From: Xiphias gladius
Lineage: Eukaryota > Chordata > Actinopteri > Istiophoriformes > Xiphiidae
Direction: 5' to 3'
Assembly: GCF_016859285.1 (NCBI RefSeq)
Contig: NC_053412.1
Span: forward strand, 228,501-292,500
DNA: 64,000 bases
Below the pieces are notes generated by a model. The model ran no database searches, had not been told where the DNA came from, and saw only the letters and a program-made list of their open reading frames with translations. This document shows, piece by piece, positions 34,216 to 45,600 of this stretch (positions are counted from its first letter, which is position 1; each line of letters starts with the position of its first letter). A program made the position numbers and the translations under genes.

Positions 34216-35192
34216 AACTGACATTCGATGGAACAAATTATAGCAATACTAGTAATAATACTAACCCCACCCGTCCAGTGCCCAGCGGATGACTGGTTCC
34301 TGGTTCTGGACCAGTTAAGTTGGCAGCTCGACACCCACAGGCCTCTCTTCATAGACCTCTCGGTTTTAGACTGGTTTGGCGTTTCTGATGCCGTAGCCGC
34401 ATCGACAGATCATCACGCAGGAACCGGAGATGTCGCTAGCAGAAAACTGAGCGGTTTTTTAGGGACGTTTGGGGCGAGGCGTCGGCAGGTTTGGCCACGT
34501 GGAAAGTATAAAAGTTCAAGAGTATTTTTAATGTTAAACATGCATTTTATTACATCACACCTTTAACTTCTACCGATTTGGCAACCAGGCTTCAAAATGG
34601 GTCTGTGAAAGTATAGATGCGCATTATTATGCGCACAAGATGAGTACGTAGCTTTAGGAGTTAAATTAACGACTTTAACGGCTGTGAAATGTGAATTTAT
34701 TCATAAAAAAAAGTCTCATTTAATAAAAATTAATCGATTTTTATTCCACCAATTTCTAACTTTACTGACTGGATTTGTTCTTATTTTTTATTTTTAATAA
34801 CACGCAAACGATCGAAATGTGTTTTACTGTGAAATCACATTGAAAACTGACCTTTGACCCGCTGCTCTACTAACATCTTCAACATCAAACATCTCACCTA
34901 AAACTGGAAAAAAAAAAAACAAAAAAAAAAAACTAAAACTTTGGAAAATATCAACATTAAATTCAAACTCTGAAAATTCTGACTTTAACTTCAGAATTCT
35001 GACTGAATTTTCTAATGATTTTTACTCAAAATTTTGACATTTTCAAAAGAATTTAATTTTTTTTAAACCATTACAAATTTAAAAGACTTTTATTCTCAGG
35101 CCGTTCATTTCTAATATTGACTCAGAGTTTATTTTCCCATGTGGCCCTAATCATCTTCCATACACGCACTCACTCTCAATCACACACACTCT

Positions 35193-35219
35193 CAGTCACA
35201 CACACACACACACACACAC
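35193..35219. repeat. (CA)n microsatellite
   Basis: CA-rich stretch with interruptions beginning about 35161 and a pure run at the end, downstream of dnajc27. Confidence 0.85.
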
Positions 35220-35447
35220 CTCAGTTTAGAGATAAAAAGTAGTAAATAAGTTAGACTGGTGGTGCACCAGACGTTCGGTTGGCATACAGCACTGTGGCGA
35301 GCAACACGGCAAACGAGAACTTTACGCTGAGTAGATACACCGATAAATAAACACCGTTCCTACGTCTGTGTGTGATTCTTCAGTCCGGGTCTGAGCGACA
35401 ACAGGTCCAGTCCCGTGGGATGGTCTGAGGCGCGAGTGTTTCTTGTG

Positions 35448-36052
35448 TTATTTAATGTTCTTCAGCAGCGAGGTGCGGGCGTTCACCACGGCCTTGAAGG
35501 CGTCTTCGCTGCCGGGGGCGACGCACTTATCCGGGTGCAGCAGGACCGCCAGCTTCCGGTACGCCTTGTTCACCTCCTCCCTGGAGGCGGTGAGGCGGGA
35601 ACCGATGTTAGATACACCAACAGGAAAACCGAGCGATGAATGAAAATAAAAGTAAAGGTAAAGTATAACCACTCAGAAGGATCGATCAATGTAATTAATG
35701 TAAATATATGTTTTTTGTTTGTCGATGTTTATGTGGAATCACATGAGTCAATTTACCGACTGATGATGATAAAACATCATTTTATATTATTATTTTTTTA
35801 AATTGTACTTTAACATTAAAAACTACTACAGATTATTTTTTATAAATCACTTGAAAACGAGCTCCGACCTGGGGCCTCTACTCACCGCGTGGCCCCGGGT
35901 TTGACACCCAACATATCCCACGAGTCTTTGCTGTTTCGGATGCGTCGGATGGTGTCGGCCTGCTCTTTGGTGAAGCCGACGCTGACCTCCGACACCGGGC
36001 GCTTCCCGCCATTTTCACACATGTCAGTAATGGAGGAGAAGAACGCCTGGGT

Positions 36053-36124
<72 letters not shown>

Positions 36125-39100
36125 ATGCTCAAAATCGTTTGTTTTTAAAAGCAGCAACAACAACAACAACGTGACTTCACGCGTGAAGACGTATAAACCT
36201 GGAACATCTCATTGATGCCCTCTCCGCTTTGTGCCGACGTCTCAAAGTAATGAAACCCTCTGGACTCCGCCCACAGACGGCCCTCCCCCTCGTCCACCAC
36301 CCGCCGCTTCGTCAGGTCCACCTGCAAAGACGGACAGTCACCAGGAGCTGAAATACAATAATTTCATTGTGAAAAAGAAGCAGGATGAGGAGTCACAGTC
36401 ACTCTCCAGAAGCTACAACATCCGAGAGGCAGAGCTCGGTAAAGATGGCAGAAGCCTGAGAGTTGAGTCTGACCTTGTTGGCGCAGACCACAAACACGAT
36501 GCTGTCCATGTTGGCCTGGGAGCCCATTTCCTGCTTCATCTCCCCCAGCCAGCTGTCGAGAGCGTCGAAACTCTCCCTGAGGCCGACGTCATAGACCAGC
36601 AGCACCCCCTGACTGTCCTTATAAAACTCGTTACGCACCTGAGAGACAAGCCGGAGGGGAAATGGAATAAAGGAGGATGAGACAAAGACTATCTCCCTGG
36701 TTCAACAGCACCACCAGCCGGCGGGTTTCCCACATTACAACTCATTAACGCCCACGACCTCTGACACAATTTCACTGTGATGATTTTGTTTTGAAACATT
36801 TCTTTGGCTTGAAGCTGCTTTTGTTTTGTTTGCCCTGAAGGGGAAATAAAAGACGTCTGTTAATAGTTAAATCTACACTGATCAGCCGCAACAGTGGAGC
36901 CAGTTACTGGTCTTAGTGTGGCTGAAGGGTGTAGACTGCAGATACTGTCTACATGAAGACGGGTGACAAATTAAGGGAAAAACCAGCATAAGGTGTGTCA
37001 TTGAGGGGCTGGGCCACCACGAGGCACCAGAGCAGCGTCAGTGCTCCTCGGCATTGATTCTCCAAGTCTCTGGACTCTACTGGAGGGATGGAGGCCCGTC
37101 TTCCTACAGATGTTCCCTCCTCTGGGGTTGTGATGGTGGTGGTGCAGAGCGCTGTCTGGCGCGTCGGCCCTAAATCTCCCACAGCTGTTCAGCTGGGTTG
37201 AGACCTGGTGACTGAAGGCCACAGCACAGGATTCACATCATTGTCACCCCTGCTGACCTCTGCACGGGGGCGCTGTCATCCCGTCTCTCCACTCATTTTT
37301 CAGGTTTACGTTTTTAGGTTTTTGAAAACTACAGTAAAAGTAAAATGAAGTGAACTTTTTCTGACTCACTTCATAGAAGAAAGGATGTCCGGCCATGTCA
37401 AAGATGTTCACTTTGATTTCTCTGTCACGAACCTGCACTCTGACAACACACACATCATTGATATTACAAAAACACATGCTACACAGTTCCAGTACTGTGA
37501 TGACATATGAATAAAGTACTAGAGGCAGTAGAACATTAAATACATAGGGCACCAGTGGTACAGTGGAATTCTGATTTAGCACTAGTCCAAACATAAAACA
37601 CGTTATATATATATATATAAAAAACAAAACAAGAAAAACATATAAAACATAAAAGTAATACATTAGTTCCCCAGTGTATGAACTTACTTGGTGACTCCAT
37701 AGTCAATACCAATAGTGGCCAAGTACTTGGGAACGAACCTCTTCTCACAGTAACGTTTGATGATGCAGCTCTGTGGAGAAAAATGATTTATATGAGCGCC
37801 AGCATCTTTCAAGCCAGACTCCCTTCAGAAATCTAACAATTCAAAGGCGTTTTGCTCATAGGCAAAAACACAGGAGTGTTAAACTATAACGTATAACTAT
37901 CTAAGAATCAACGAGTTCCACTTGCACATTCAGCACACATATGACCCACCATGCAGACATGACTTCATAAGTGTGTCAGTGTTTTGAACTGGTTCACTTG
38001 GCTCAACGCTGCAGCTGGAGCTATTCCTGCCGCATGCAGGCTGCACCGCGAACGCCAGTGAGAAAGCGACATTTTAGAGACAGCATTTGATCTCAACCAT
38101 GGAGATATGGGCCGAGTTTTAGAGACGCTGCTGTCAGCTTCATCAGCCCTTGTGTGAACGCACCAATACAAATGCATCAAAATATAATTTAGGATGATTT
38201 TAAAATCACTCGGTTCTCCTGGCTCATTCGGCACGCATATAATCCACCAAACAAACACGACTTCATTAGAGTAATGAGGTTTTGAACTGGCTCAACGTCA
38301 GCTGAAAACTACTGATCGAAGTTGATTATTGATGGGCCGAGTCTGACTGGGGGTTGTGTCGATTTTCCGGCACCTCGTCAACAGGCAAAATCCTAGATGC
38401 AGAAAAGCATCATTTATGATCATGGGAGAATTCACTATGGTCTCCTCGTAAATTCGGCATAATTACAGTCCACCAAACCGACTTCAATTGGTATTTCAGC
38501 GTTTTATGCTAAATCAAGAGAGCCAGAGTAAAGTCGGTAGGAAAGCTCATTTTTAATGTCGGCATTTATTCTTAACAAGCAGGATGTATGCCGAATTCTA
38601 GGGAGAATGGTATCGGTTTTAAAGTCCCTTGGCTGAATTCAAAAACACAAATGTACTAAAACATAAATAGTGGTCAAACCAGAATTGGTGGGTTATCCTG
38701 GCGAATTCGGCATAAATATAATGCACAAAGCAGCCATTACTTCATTTTAATATCGACGTTTTGAACTCGTTCAGATGCTAAAGCTGACATTTAATCTTTA
38801 CGAATAAGATGTCACGTTATCCTGAATTTCACAGAAGATGCTGTCAATTTTCAGACGACTTGCAGATTGGCAAAAACACAAGCGTGTTAAAAAATACTTT
38901 GTGATAATTTAAGAATGATTCGATTCTTTTGGTTAATTCGGCATAAATATTATTCATCGAGATGACAATAATTCATTACAGTATCGAGGTTTTAAACTGG
39001 TTCGGTGCTAGGAGCTGTCGCTGTTTGTGCTGGATTACCAGATTAACAAATAATTTGAAAAATATTCGCTTAATCTCTATGAGACAAAATCAACGCCGAA

Positions 39101-39541
39101 TTTTTCACAAGGTGGCAGTCTTTCAAAACATGGATTGGACGATGCTGTGCTCTGCAGGAGTTCGGTGCGATAAGCGTGGACGTATGAAAGTTATTGATTT
39201 TTACGCGATGTCTGGCGTCAGAATGAACGGCATTAATTAGAGCCAACAGAAAAATAAACTTGCTACCAACAGCCCATGAAAGTTTTATCATTAAAGGTCA
39301 AACATGTTTTTACGGCAGTTAAAATATTATTTTCTGAGCTCACTCTAAAAATGAGGCTGTTTTAAAGGTTTATCTCGGCGTGTAGCATCCAACTGCTAAA
39401 ATCTACCAGATTTCATTATGGGGTTTGGTCTAAAATAAGATGGTGGTCTCTTACCTTTCCGACCTCGGCATTTCCGAGGCTTATTACCTTCACACGCAAT
39501 GATTTCTTATTGTCCCGTCTTTTCGGTGCGTTTGTCTCCAT
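35448..39541 (-). CDS. dnajc27: DnaJ homologue C27 (Rab-like GTPase with J domain), complete
   Basis: Small GTPase of the Rbj/RabJ type, known to act in MEK/ERK signalling. Seven exons: 39455-39541, 37688-37770, 37370-37439, 36474-36638, 36199-36321, 35886-36046 and 35448-35580, totalling 822 bp and 273 residues, the same length as the human protein. The start is METNAPKRRDNKK. GTPase motifs are all visible: LGNAEVGKS (phosphate loop), YLATIGIDYG (switch I), FDMAGHPFF (switch II, with His where most Ras proteins have Gln, as in other Rbj proteins), CANKVD split over an intron, and ETSAQSG. The C-terminal J domain runs from about SWDMLGVKPGATR to the end and keeps HPD (AVLLHPDKC). The protein ends LLKNIK. 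Confidence 0.98.
36054..36121. repeat. (CA)n microsatellite at dnajc27 splice acceptor
   Basis: About 34 CA units on the plus strand. On the transcribed strand it is a TG tract ending a few bases before the acceptor (TCACCCAG) of exon 35886-36046, in the place normally taken by the polypyrimidine tract. Confidence 0.97.
36343..36392. repeat. 50-bp dispersed repeat, copy 1
   Basis: Fifty bases from AGGAGCTGAAATACAATAAT to AGCAGGATGAGGAG that are identical to 41001-41050. This copy lies in the dnajc27 intron between exons 36474-36638 and 36199-36321, about 20 bp from the acceptor of the latter. Confidence 0.95.
36878..37243. repeat. dispersed teleost repeat with fold-back end
   Basis: Positions 36878-36942 form an imperfect fold-back (CTACACTGATCAGCCGCAAC against its near complement). 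The following 300 bp, from GTGTGTCATTGAGGGGC to CTGTTCAGCTGGGTTGAGAC, match wording I recall from many fish genomes. Class uncertain. It sits in the dnajc27 intron between exons 37370-37439 and 36474-36638. Confidence 0.6.
37858..39110. repeat. five degenerate tandem copies of a ~230-300 bp unit
   Basis: In dnajc27 intron 1. The anchor CATTCGGCAYAAATATAATCCACC...ACTTCATT recurs at about 37927, 38225, 38452, 38705 and 38937. Each is followed by a GTTTTGAACTGGTTC-like block, and several are preceded by GGCAAAAACACA...GTGTTAAA. Copies are diverged, with spacings of about 298, 227, 253 and 232. Confidence 0.85.
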
Positions 39542-42500
39542 TAGAATTTCTTCTAAAGTGCCGTTTTACGGGTGAAATCGTGCGGGCTGCTAGTGAGGAA
39601 ACGCAAGAATTCCGTGTTGACAGCGGCTGCGGCTGCGGCTGCTGCTGTTGTTGTTGATATTAGCGCGGCTAACAGGGATAACTAGCCGTTAGCCACCTGG
39701 CTGGTTATCAGCGCTGCCTTTAGACTGAATCGTTATCGGATTAATTAATGACACAGCATTGTTTAACTTTATCATCAGAGCTAATGTTTTGGTTCCGTTG
39801 CCATCGTTGTACACAGCAGAGGCACAGCGGGCCTGCTAGCCTCATAGCCTAAATGCTAACCAGCTGTTTGTTACTGGTGTCAAATTAGCTGCTACAACGA
39901 AAAAGCAGGACTTCCGCTCGTTCATTTCAAAAATAAAACACCAGCTTGATTCTGGGAACAAGAAATATATTTATCACAAAAGGTTTCCTTTTGAACCCTG
40001 ATGTCATGAATCGACATGCAGTTATTTTGTAAGTTTTAAACCCCCTTAAACGATGGGACTAATCCATTAAAAAATACCCAAATATATTACAGTCCATTAA
40101 TTTATCCTTTAATTATCATCTTAAAATCTCATTAAAATTCCTCAATCACATTAATATTAATGGAAATTTTAAGGTGGAAAATCCGGTCAAGTCAAGATTC
40201 ATTGTGATGTGTAGGATCTGACGCATAGATAAGATTAAACAGTGTGTTGGTCATGTTTCGTGAAATTATAAAAATGCAAATCTTGTGCATCAAACCTTCG
40301 GAGAAGCGGTTTTGTTCTTGTCCAAGTGATAGAAGCTGCGTGAGTTAAATCCCATCTTCGGCTGAGACATTTTTATTAAACATTTTATTATAGGCCAGAT
40401 GAGCGATGGTAGCGTAAGCAAACGATTCACCCAGAAACATCACAACAACACAACGGTTCAATTCTCAGGAAAATATCAGAACCACAAAACAAATGACTGA
40501 TCAACCGGACACTGGAAATACTTCCATGAAAACCATCTACTGCGTTAAATGAAAACAAAACTGATACAAGAAAAAGTGGATCTGAAAAAGAAAAGATTTC
40601 TGCAGGATTTAAGCAGGATCATTACAACAAACAGTGGGAAAAACAATTGAACAGAACTTTTAAAGAGAAAAACAGGAAACATCACATATTTTTTAAAATT
40701 TACAATAAAATCTTAAAGTTGAAATAAAACCATACTTTTTTTTTTGGTCTAATATACGGAGGCCCCAACGGTCCACTTTACATAAATGAGTTGGACATTA
40801 TAAAAAAAGATCCTCTTATAAAATCCTCAGCGATGTGATTGGTTGTCCTTTTAAGCAACAGCCAATCACATCACCTACCTCGGCCCTTTTTGTTTTGATT
40901 GGCGGATCAAAAGGTTTCATAAAAAGTGGTTTCATGAAATAAAAATATTCATCTGGAAAGAAGCACATTTTGATTTAAAAACTGTCGGCATGAAATAAAA
41001 AGGAGCTGAAATACAATAATTTCATTGTGAAAAAGAAGCAGGATGAGGAGCTTTATAATAATCATTCTTTAACATGGAAGGTTTGTGTTTCCATACCAAT
41101 GCAGCTAAGACCCTGGGAAAATGACGGTTTAAGAGGTAAACAGCCCATGTTCATATCACATATTGAAGACTTTGGGGCTCGTCGATTTGTTGCAGACAGA
41201 CTCTCCAGATTTTACTCAGACTGAATCGGGGGTCTAGGATGGATGTAAAAGACCGAGGTTTGAAACGGAGAGATGCGCCAAGCGCCGCAGGTTCAGTCGC
41301 CTCCTAGGTCAGCGATGGAAACTAGCTCCTCTAACGTCGCCCTGACTCTCCTGTTTGAGCAAAGGCTCAATCCATAGCTCTTTAAAACGGAATTACAGTT
41401 TTACCGACATTGAGGTCAACATCTGTCGTCCCACACAAAGACGGTTGTTACTGGTGATTCTCAGACGGGCCAGAAGCCATGGTTTTAAAACACACCTAAT
41501 ACATTTAGAGTCATCTGACAGTTGTGTTACTTTGGACGTCTTTCCTTGTGAATTTATCGATTCCTTTAACCCCTTTCTGCAGCGCTGCCTGGTGTTTGAC
41601 ACCGGCGTCTACAACTAAGATGTATATCGTACAAACGCAGGTCTCAACGTTACCAGCGATTTATAACTCCCACACACCTTTAGCTTGAAATAGAGGTTGT
41701 TGAAACGCGGCAGGAGGTTGGTGAAACGCGGCCCAAAAGAGCGGCTGCAGAACGGGTTAAAGACAGTCCCAAAGATCAGCGACACTCCAGCGGTGTCTCC
41801 GAGAGCCTCGACGGGCGGAGGAAATACGGAAACGTCCCTTTAAGCTGAGTCGACGGCCCGGTTCTAAAACGTCGAGGGAGATCAACGAGCACGTCTCACG
41901 CTGCCGGCGTCACTGCTGCTGGATTTGTGTCTGTTTTGGTGAAGGGGACAGTTCAGAGAGGATCAAGTTCCTGGTTCCTTTGTTTCGGTTTTCACCATCT
42001 TCTTGGCCATAAACTCAAACAAGATGTCTACCGGCTACGAACCATCAGAGTAGGAGAGAGTCTGCTTTGCTATCCTGCTAATCATAACCACGGTGGTTCC
42101 CGAGCTCCGGATAAATAAGAAGTCACCAGATGCTGACACGGGGAGAGGAAGTAGCGGGGATGCGTGTTCATTTGTTCCTGCCATTTGTCTGATTTTTGCG
42201 GGGATTACTGGATACTTTTACCTCCTGGGGGCTCAGGAAAATCCTTCAAATGAAACAATCTCGGAGGGAGAATTAATTTTCTGTTTTGACTTTTGAACCG
42301 ATCAGGGCTCGAGTTCCAACAAAGGCAGAATCAGACAAATGGCAGGAACAAATGAACTCTTCAGGCCGAGCTGTGGCTCGATTGAAAACCGCAGCTCAAA
42401 CATCCAAATACGAATCAATAAAACCAACAGACAAAACCTTCCGGATGATAAACTGTCAGGAAAAATGAACATAAGCCAATTAAAACTACAGTCTGTGGCC

Positions 42501-42635
42501 GGTTCGGCTCTTCACCAACCCCGTCGTCATTGAACGAGCACTTTGGCCAAATAATCAGAAACGGACGTTTGTGTGTTGAGGCTGACAGGAAGTGAGGCGC
42601 CGGGGGGGGGGTTTGGTCGCGACGTCTGGACGGAG
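39542..42635. other. intergenic region between cd247 stop and dnajc27 start
   Basis: About 3.1 kb holding the dnajc27 promoter side and the 3' flank of cd247. Near the dnajc27 start is a short GC-rich GCGGCT/GTTGTT triplet run (39625-39657). A possible minus-strand poly(A) signal for cd247 lies at about 40374-40389. The 50-bp repeat copy is at 41001-41050. An unassigned open exon-like stretch at 41678-41838 is described under findings. Confidence 0.65.
41001..41050. repeat. 50-bp dispersed repeat, copy 2
   Basis: Identical to 36343-36392 over all 50 bases; flanks on both sides differ. Confidence 0.95.
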
Positions 42636-45600
42636 TTAGCGAGCAGGAAGCGGCTGCATCTGGAGGGAGTCGTAGGTATCTCTGGTGGCCGAGCTCAGAC
42701 CCTGGGGAGGCAGAGCATAGATTAATAATCAATCAAATGGGTCGATCACTGGATCGATCATCAGTAAGCACCATGTAAGCTACACATCAGCTGAAGTATT
42801 GGTCTGATTCATCGACGCTGTTACTCATGTTTCAGTCGAACTGAACTTCAAACTTCCCGCACTTTTCAGTTTCCACTCACCTGGTAAACCTGCTCGTTCT
42901 TTCGGTGACGCTGCAGAAAGAAAGGGCAGAGACGTCGTCATTAAACACACAGACACACACAAAACCCCTGCAGAGTCAAGACTTCAAGTACAGATGGAAA
43001 AGCTAACGAAAGTAAATAAAAAAGATTCTTTAAAACATCAAAAATGAACAACTTTAATGGTTAAGTCATTCGGATTAATACTTAAAATTCCTTTTAAAAA
43101 ATGCGACTATTATTAAGTGAGATAAGGTAAATAAAAAGATTTAAAAAACCAAAGTGGAAAGTAACTAAGTACACTTACTCAAGGACTGTATTTAAGTACA
43201 GCTTCATAATACTTGTACTTTACTTGAGTGTTTTTTGCACCTTCTGCTGCTTTACACTTCTACTTGACGACATCTCAGTGGGAAATATTTGACTGTTTTA
43301 CTGCTCGGAAGATTCAGGTTTTCCATCTAAAACATATGATCAATTCCTAAAACATGATAAACGATTAGAGATGAAAAGCTTCACCGCCTCCGCCTGTTTG
43401 AACTTTTGTTGCTCATACTTCTGTCATTGGACCTGTAATGGAGTATTTCTGTGGAGTGCTGCGGCTACTTCTACTGAAGTGAATGATTGGAAAGCGAAAA
43501 TCAAATTCAACGCTACAACGCCAACAGCAGGAAGAACGAATCTGACTTGGCTCCAAATGTTGTTGGTCTGGTTCCAGTTAACAGTTAAATAATGACTGGA
43601 AAGAATAATATTGAAGCAAACCTCTTTTTTAACAGGAAGCTCCTTGTATTCTCCCTCTGTACGTTTGTTCAAGCCCTGGATATTAAGAAAAACAAACAAA
43701 CACGTTATGTGTTATTTTACATATAGTTCTGCAAGGATGTTATTTTCATAATTAATGGCAGCATGTTATCTAAGAAATCTACTAATAAATACATCAATCA
43801 ACCATCGAGTGAAACTAAACTCTCAAAGCAAATAAAATAGGATCAGGAATAAAGTTGTATGACGTGATTGTGTTTGTTACCGTGTAGGTGGCGTCATCGG
43901 TCATCCTGCGGTTCTGCAAGAACAGCAAGGAACAGATCGGAATGAGTTAGCGCGGTGAACAGTTTCAATCAATAACGTTCTAAAGGAAACTGAAGAATTC
44001 TCAAGGTTCCGCGGGGTTCTTTCACCCGGGGCGCTGCAGGAGTCTGCTGGGGTTTTACGGGCTTCTCTCGGGGTTTCAAGGTTTGTCAACATCCTTTGGG
44101 GTTCTCTGGGGTTCTCTGGGGTTATTTTTGGGGTACGCCAGGGTCTACCAAGGTTCTTTTAATGCTCTTGTGCTCTTCGGGGTTTTTTGGAGGTTTTATC
44201 AAAGTTCGTCAGGATTATTTAAGGTTCTTGTAATTCTCCTCGGGGTTCTTCGTGATGCCACGTACCGAAGGTTGTGAGTCTAATCATGTCAGGAAAAACT
44301 ATGTAATAATTATGTAATGATGGTTGGATATCCCATCATGCATTTTATACTTTAACAATCAGGTTGCTCTGTTATTCTCTGGATGTAATGAAGTGATAAA
44401 TACAGCGACTGCTACATTTCCATGTTGCCTGGGCTGCGTAGCTTGTTCATGAACTTTTTAAGGGTTTGTATTGACGGTGTAATAAACAGTTGGGTTATTG
44501 CCACAATCTATTCTGTGGCACATTTCTGCTTTTATTATTATTTATGTCAACCGAAAACCCACCATAAAGATGGAGGAAACCTTTCATTAGCCAGACTCAC
44601 CCTTCCTCTCTCAGCGTCTCTCATCAGTGGGGCATAGCCACCGGTTTCCTGGCCTTTCAGGTCCTGAGCACAAACATGACACACACTTCACAATCTGGAT
44701 CATCAGCGGTATCTCAGTGGATTTTCTCATAAACAGTTTCTTTTGTCAAACAGAAATCGAAGCATTTTAAGACTTTCCAAGACCTGGAGAGACCCGGTCC
44801 TTCAATCGAGGAAGTCGAAGTAAAAACAGCAAATAAATACTGACATGATAAAAGCTAAAATAACTGTTGACCAGAAACTACAGCAACCCTGGAACTGAAG
44901 ATTTATCATGTAGTCCTGAACAGAGACTGTATATGTTGTGCTCGTCTGGTCTCAGGCCTTGTTCAGACTGCCAGCCCGATCGGATCTCTACAGATGCGTT
45001 CCGGTCCGGACGCTCTGACCCCTCAAATCGGACTTCAAAGTCGCAGAGCGGCGGAGTGGGCGGAACCCACGCCGCTGCCAGCAGAGCGCTGTCAGGCGGA
45101 GGAGTTCTGCGCCGCGACTGCCATTTCTCGCGCTTCTACGACCGGCGTAGCTACGCCTACATCGTTACCACAGCAACAGATGTCTGGACACAGAGTGTGG
45201 ACTAAAGATCTGATCCGAGAGACAAACCGGATCTGCCTACAGTCTGAACAAAGCCTCGGTGACTCACGCTGTAGATGCCCTCCTCCGTTTCCTTCACTTT
45301 GGGTTTGAAGAACTAGAGAAAAAAGTTCAAAAAGCTTAGTTAGAACGTTAAAAAAACATCAAACAAACAACACTGCTTTGGTCCCTAAATTTTGAGCAAT
45401 TAATGATGTAAATCAAGGAGCTCGCTAAGTCTCACACAGTGCTGTACATTATTTTTGTGCCATGGATGAAAAGTGAGCTACAACTAGAGCCCTGTTGTTT
45501 TTAGCCTCTATCTGTTTCCATTCGGTCAAACCGTCCCGTTAAAAGCTGCTGAACCTGCTGTCATCAGCTCCTGTTCTCAGCGCAGCCGTGGACGTTCAGA

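Larger units (their letters stand above)
28440..35447. other. intergenic region between dnajc27 stop and adcy8-like start
   Basis: About 7 kb upstream of the cyclase start and downstream of dnajc27. It contains CA microsatellites at 31678-31698, 32011-32067 and 35193-35219, an A run at 31390-31409, a degenerate minisatellite at about 33260-34215, and AT-rich DNA around 32200-32640. Possible minus-strand poly(A) signals for dnajc27 (TTTATT on the plus strand) occur near 35082 and 35127. A short open, signal-peptide-like frame at 29268-29474 is discussed under findings. No firm gene was seen. Confidence 0.7.

Noticed and set aside
34228-34566. 112-codon plus-strand open frame with a hydrophobic start
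   Set aside because: No homologue recognised and it adjoins a degenerate minisatellite; probably chance.
39676-39692. AACAGGGATAA resembling part of a homing endonuclease site
   Set aside because: Too short and in ordinary upstream DNA; chance.
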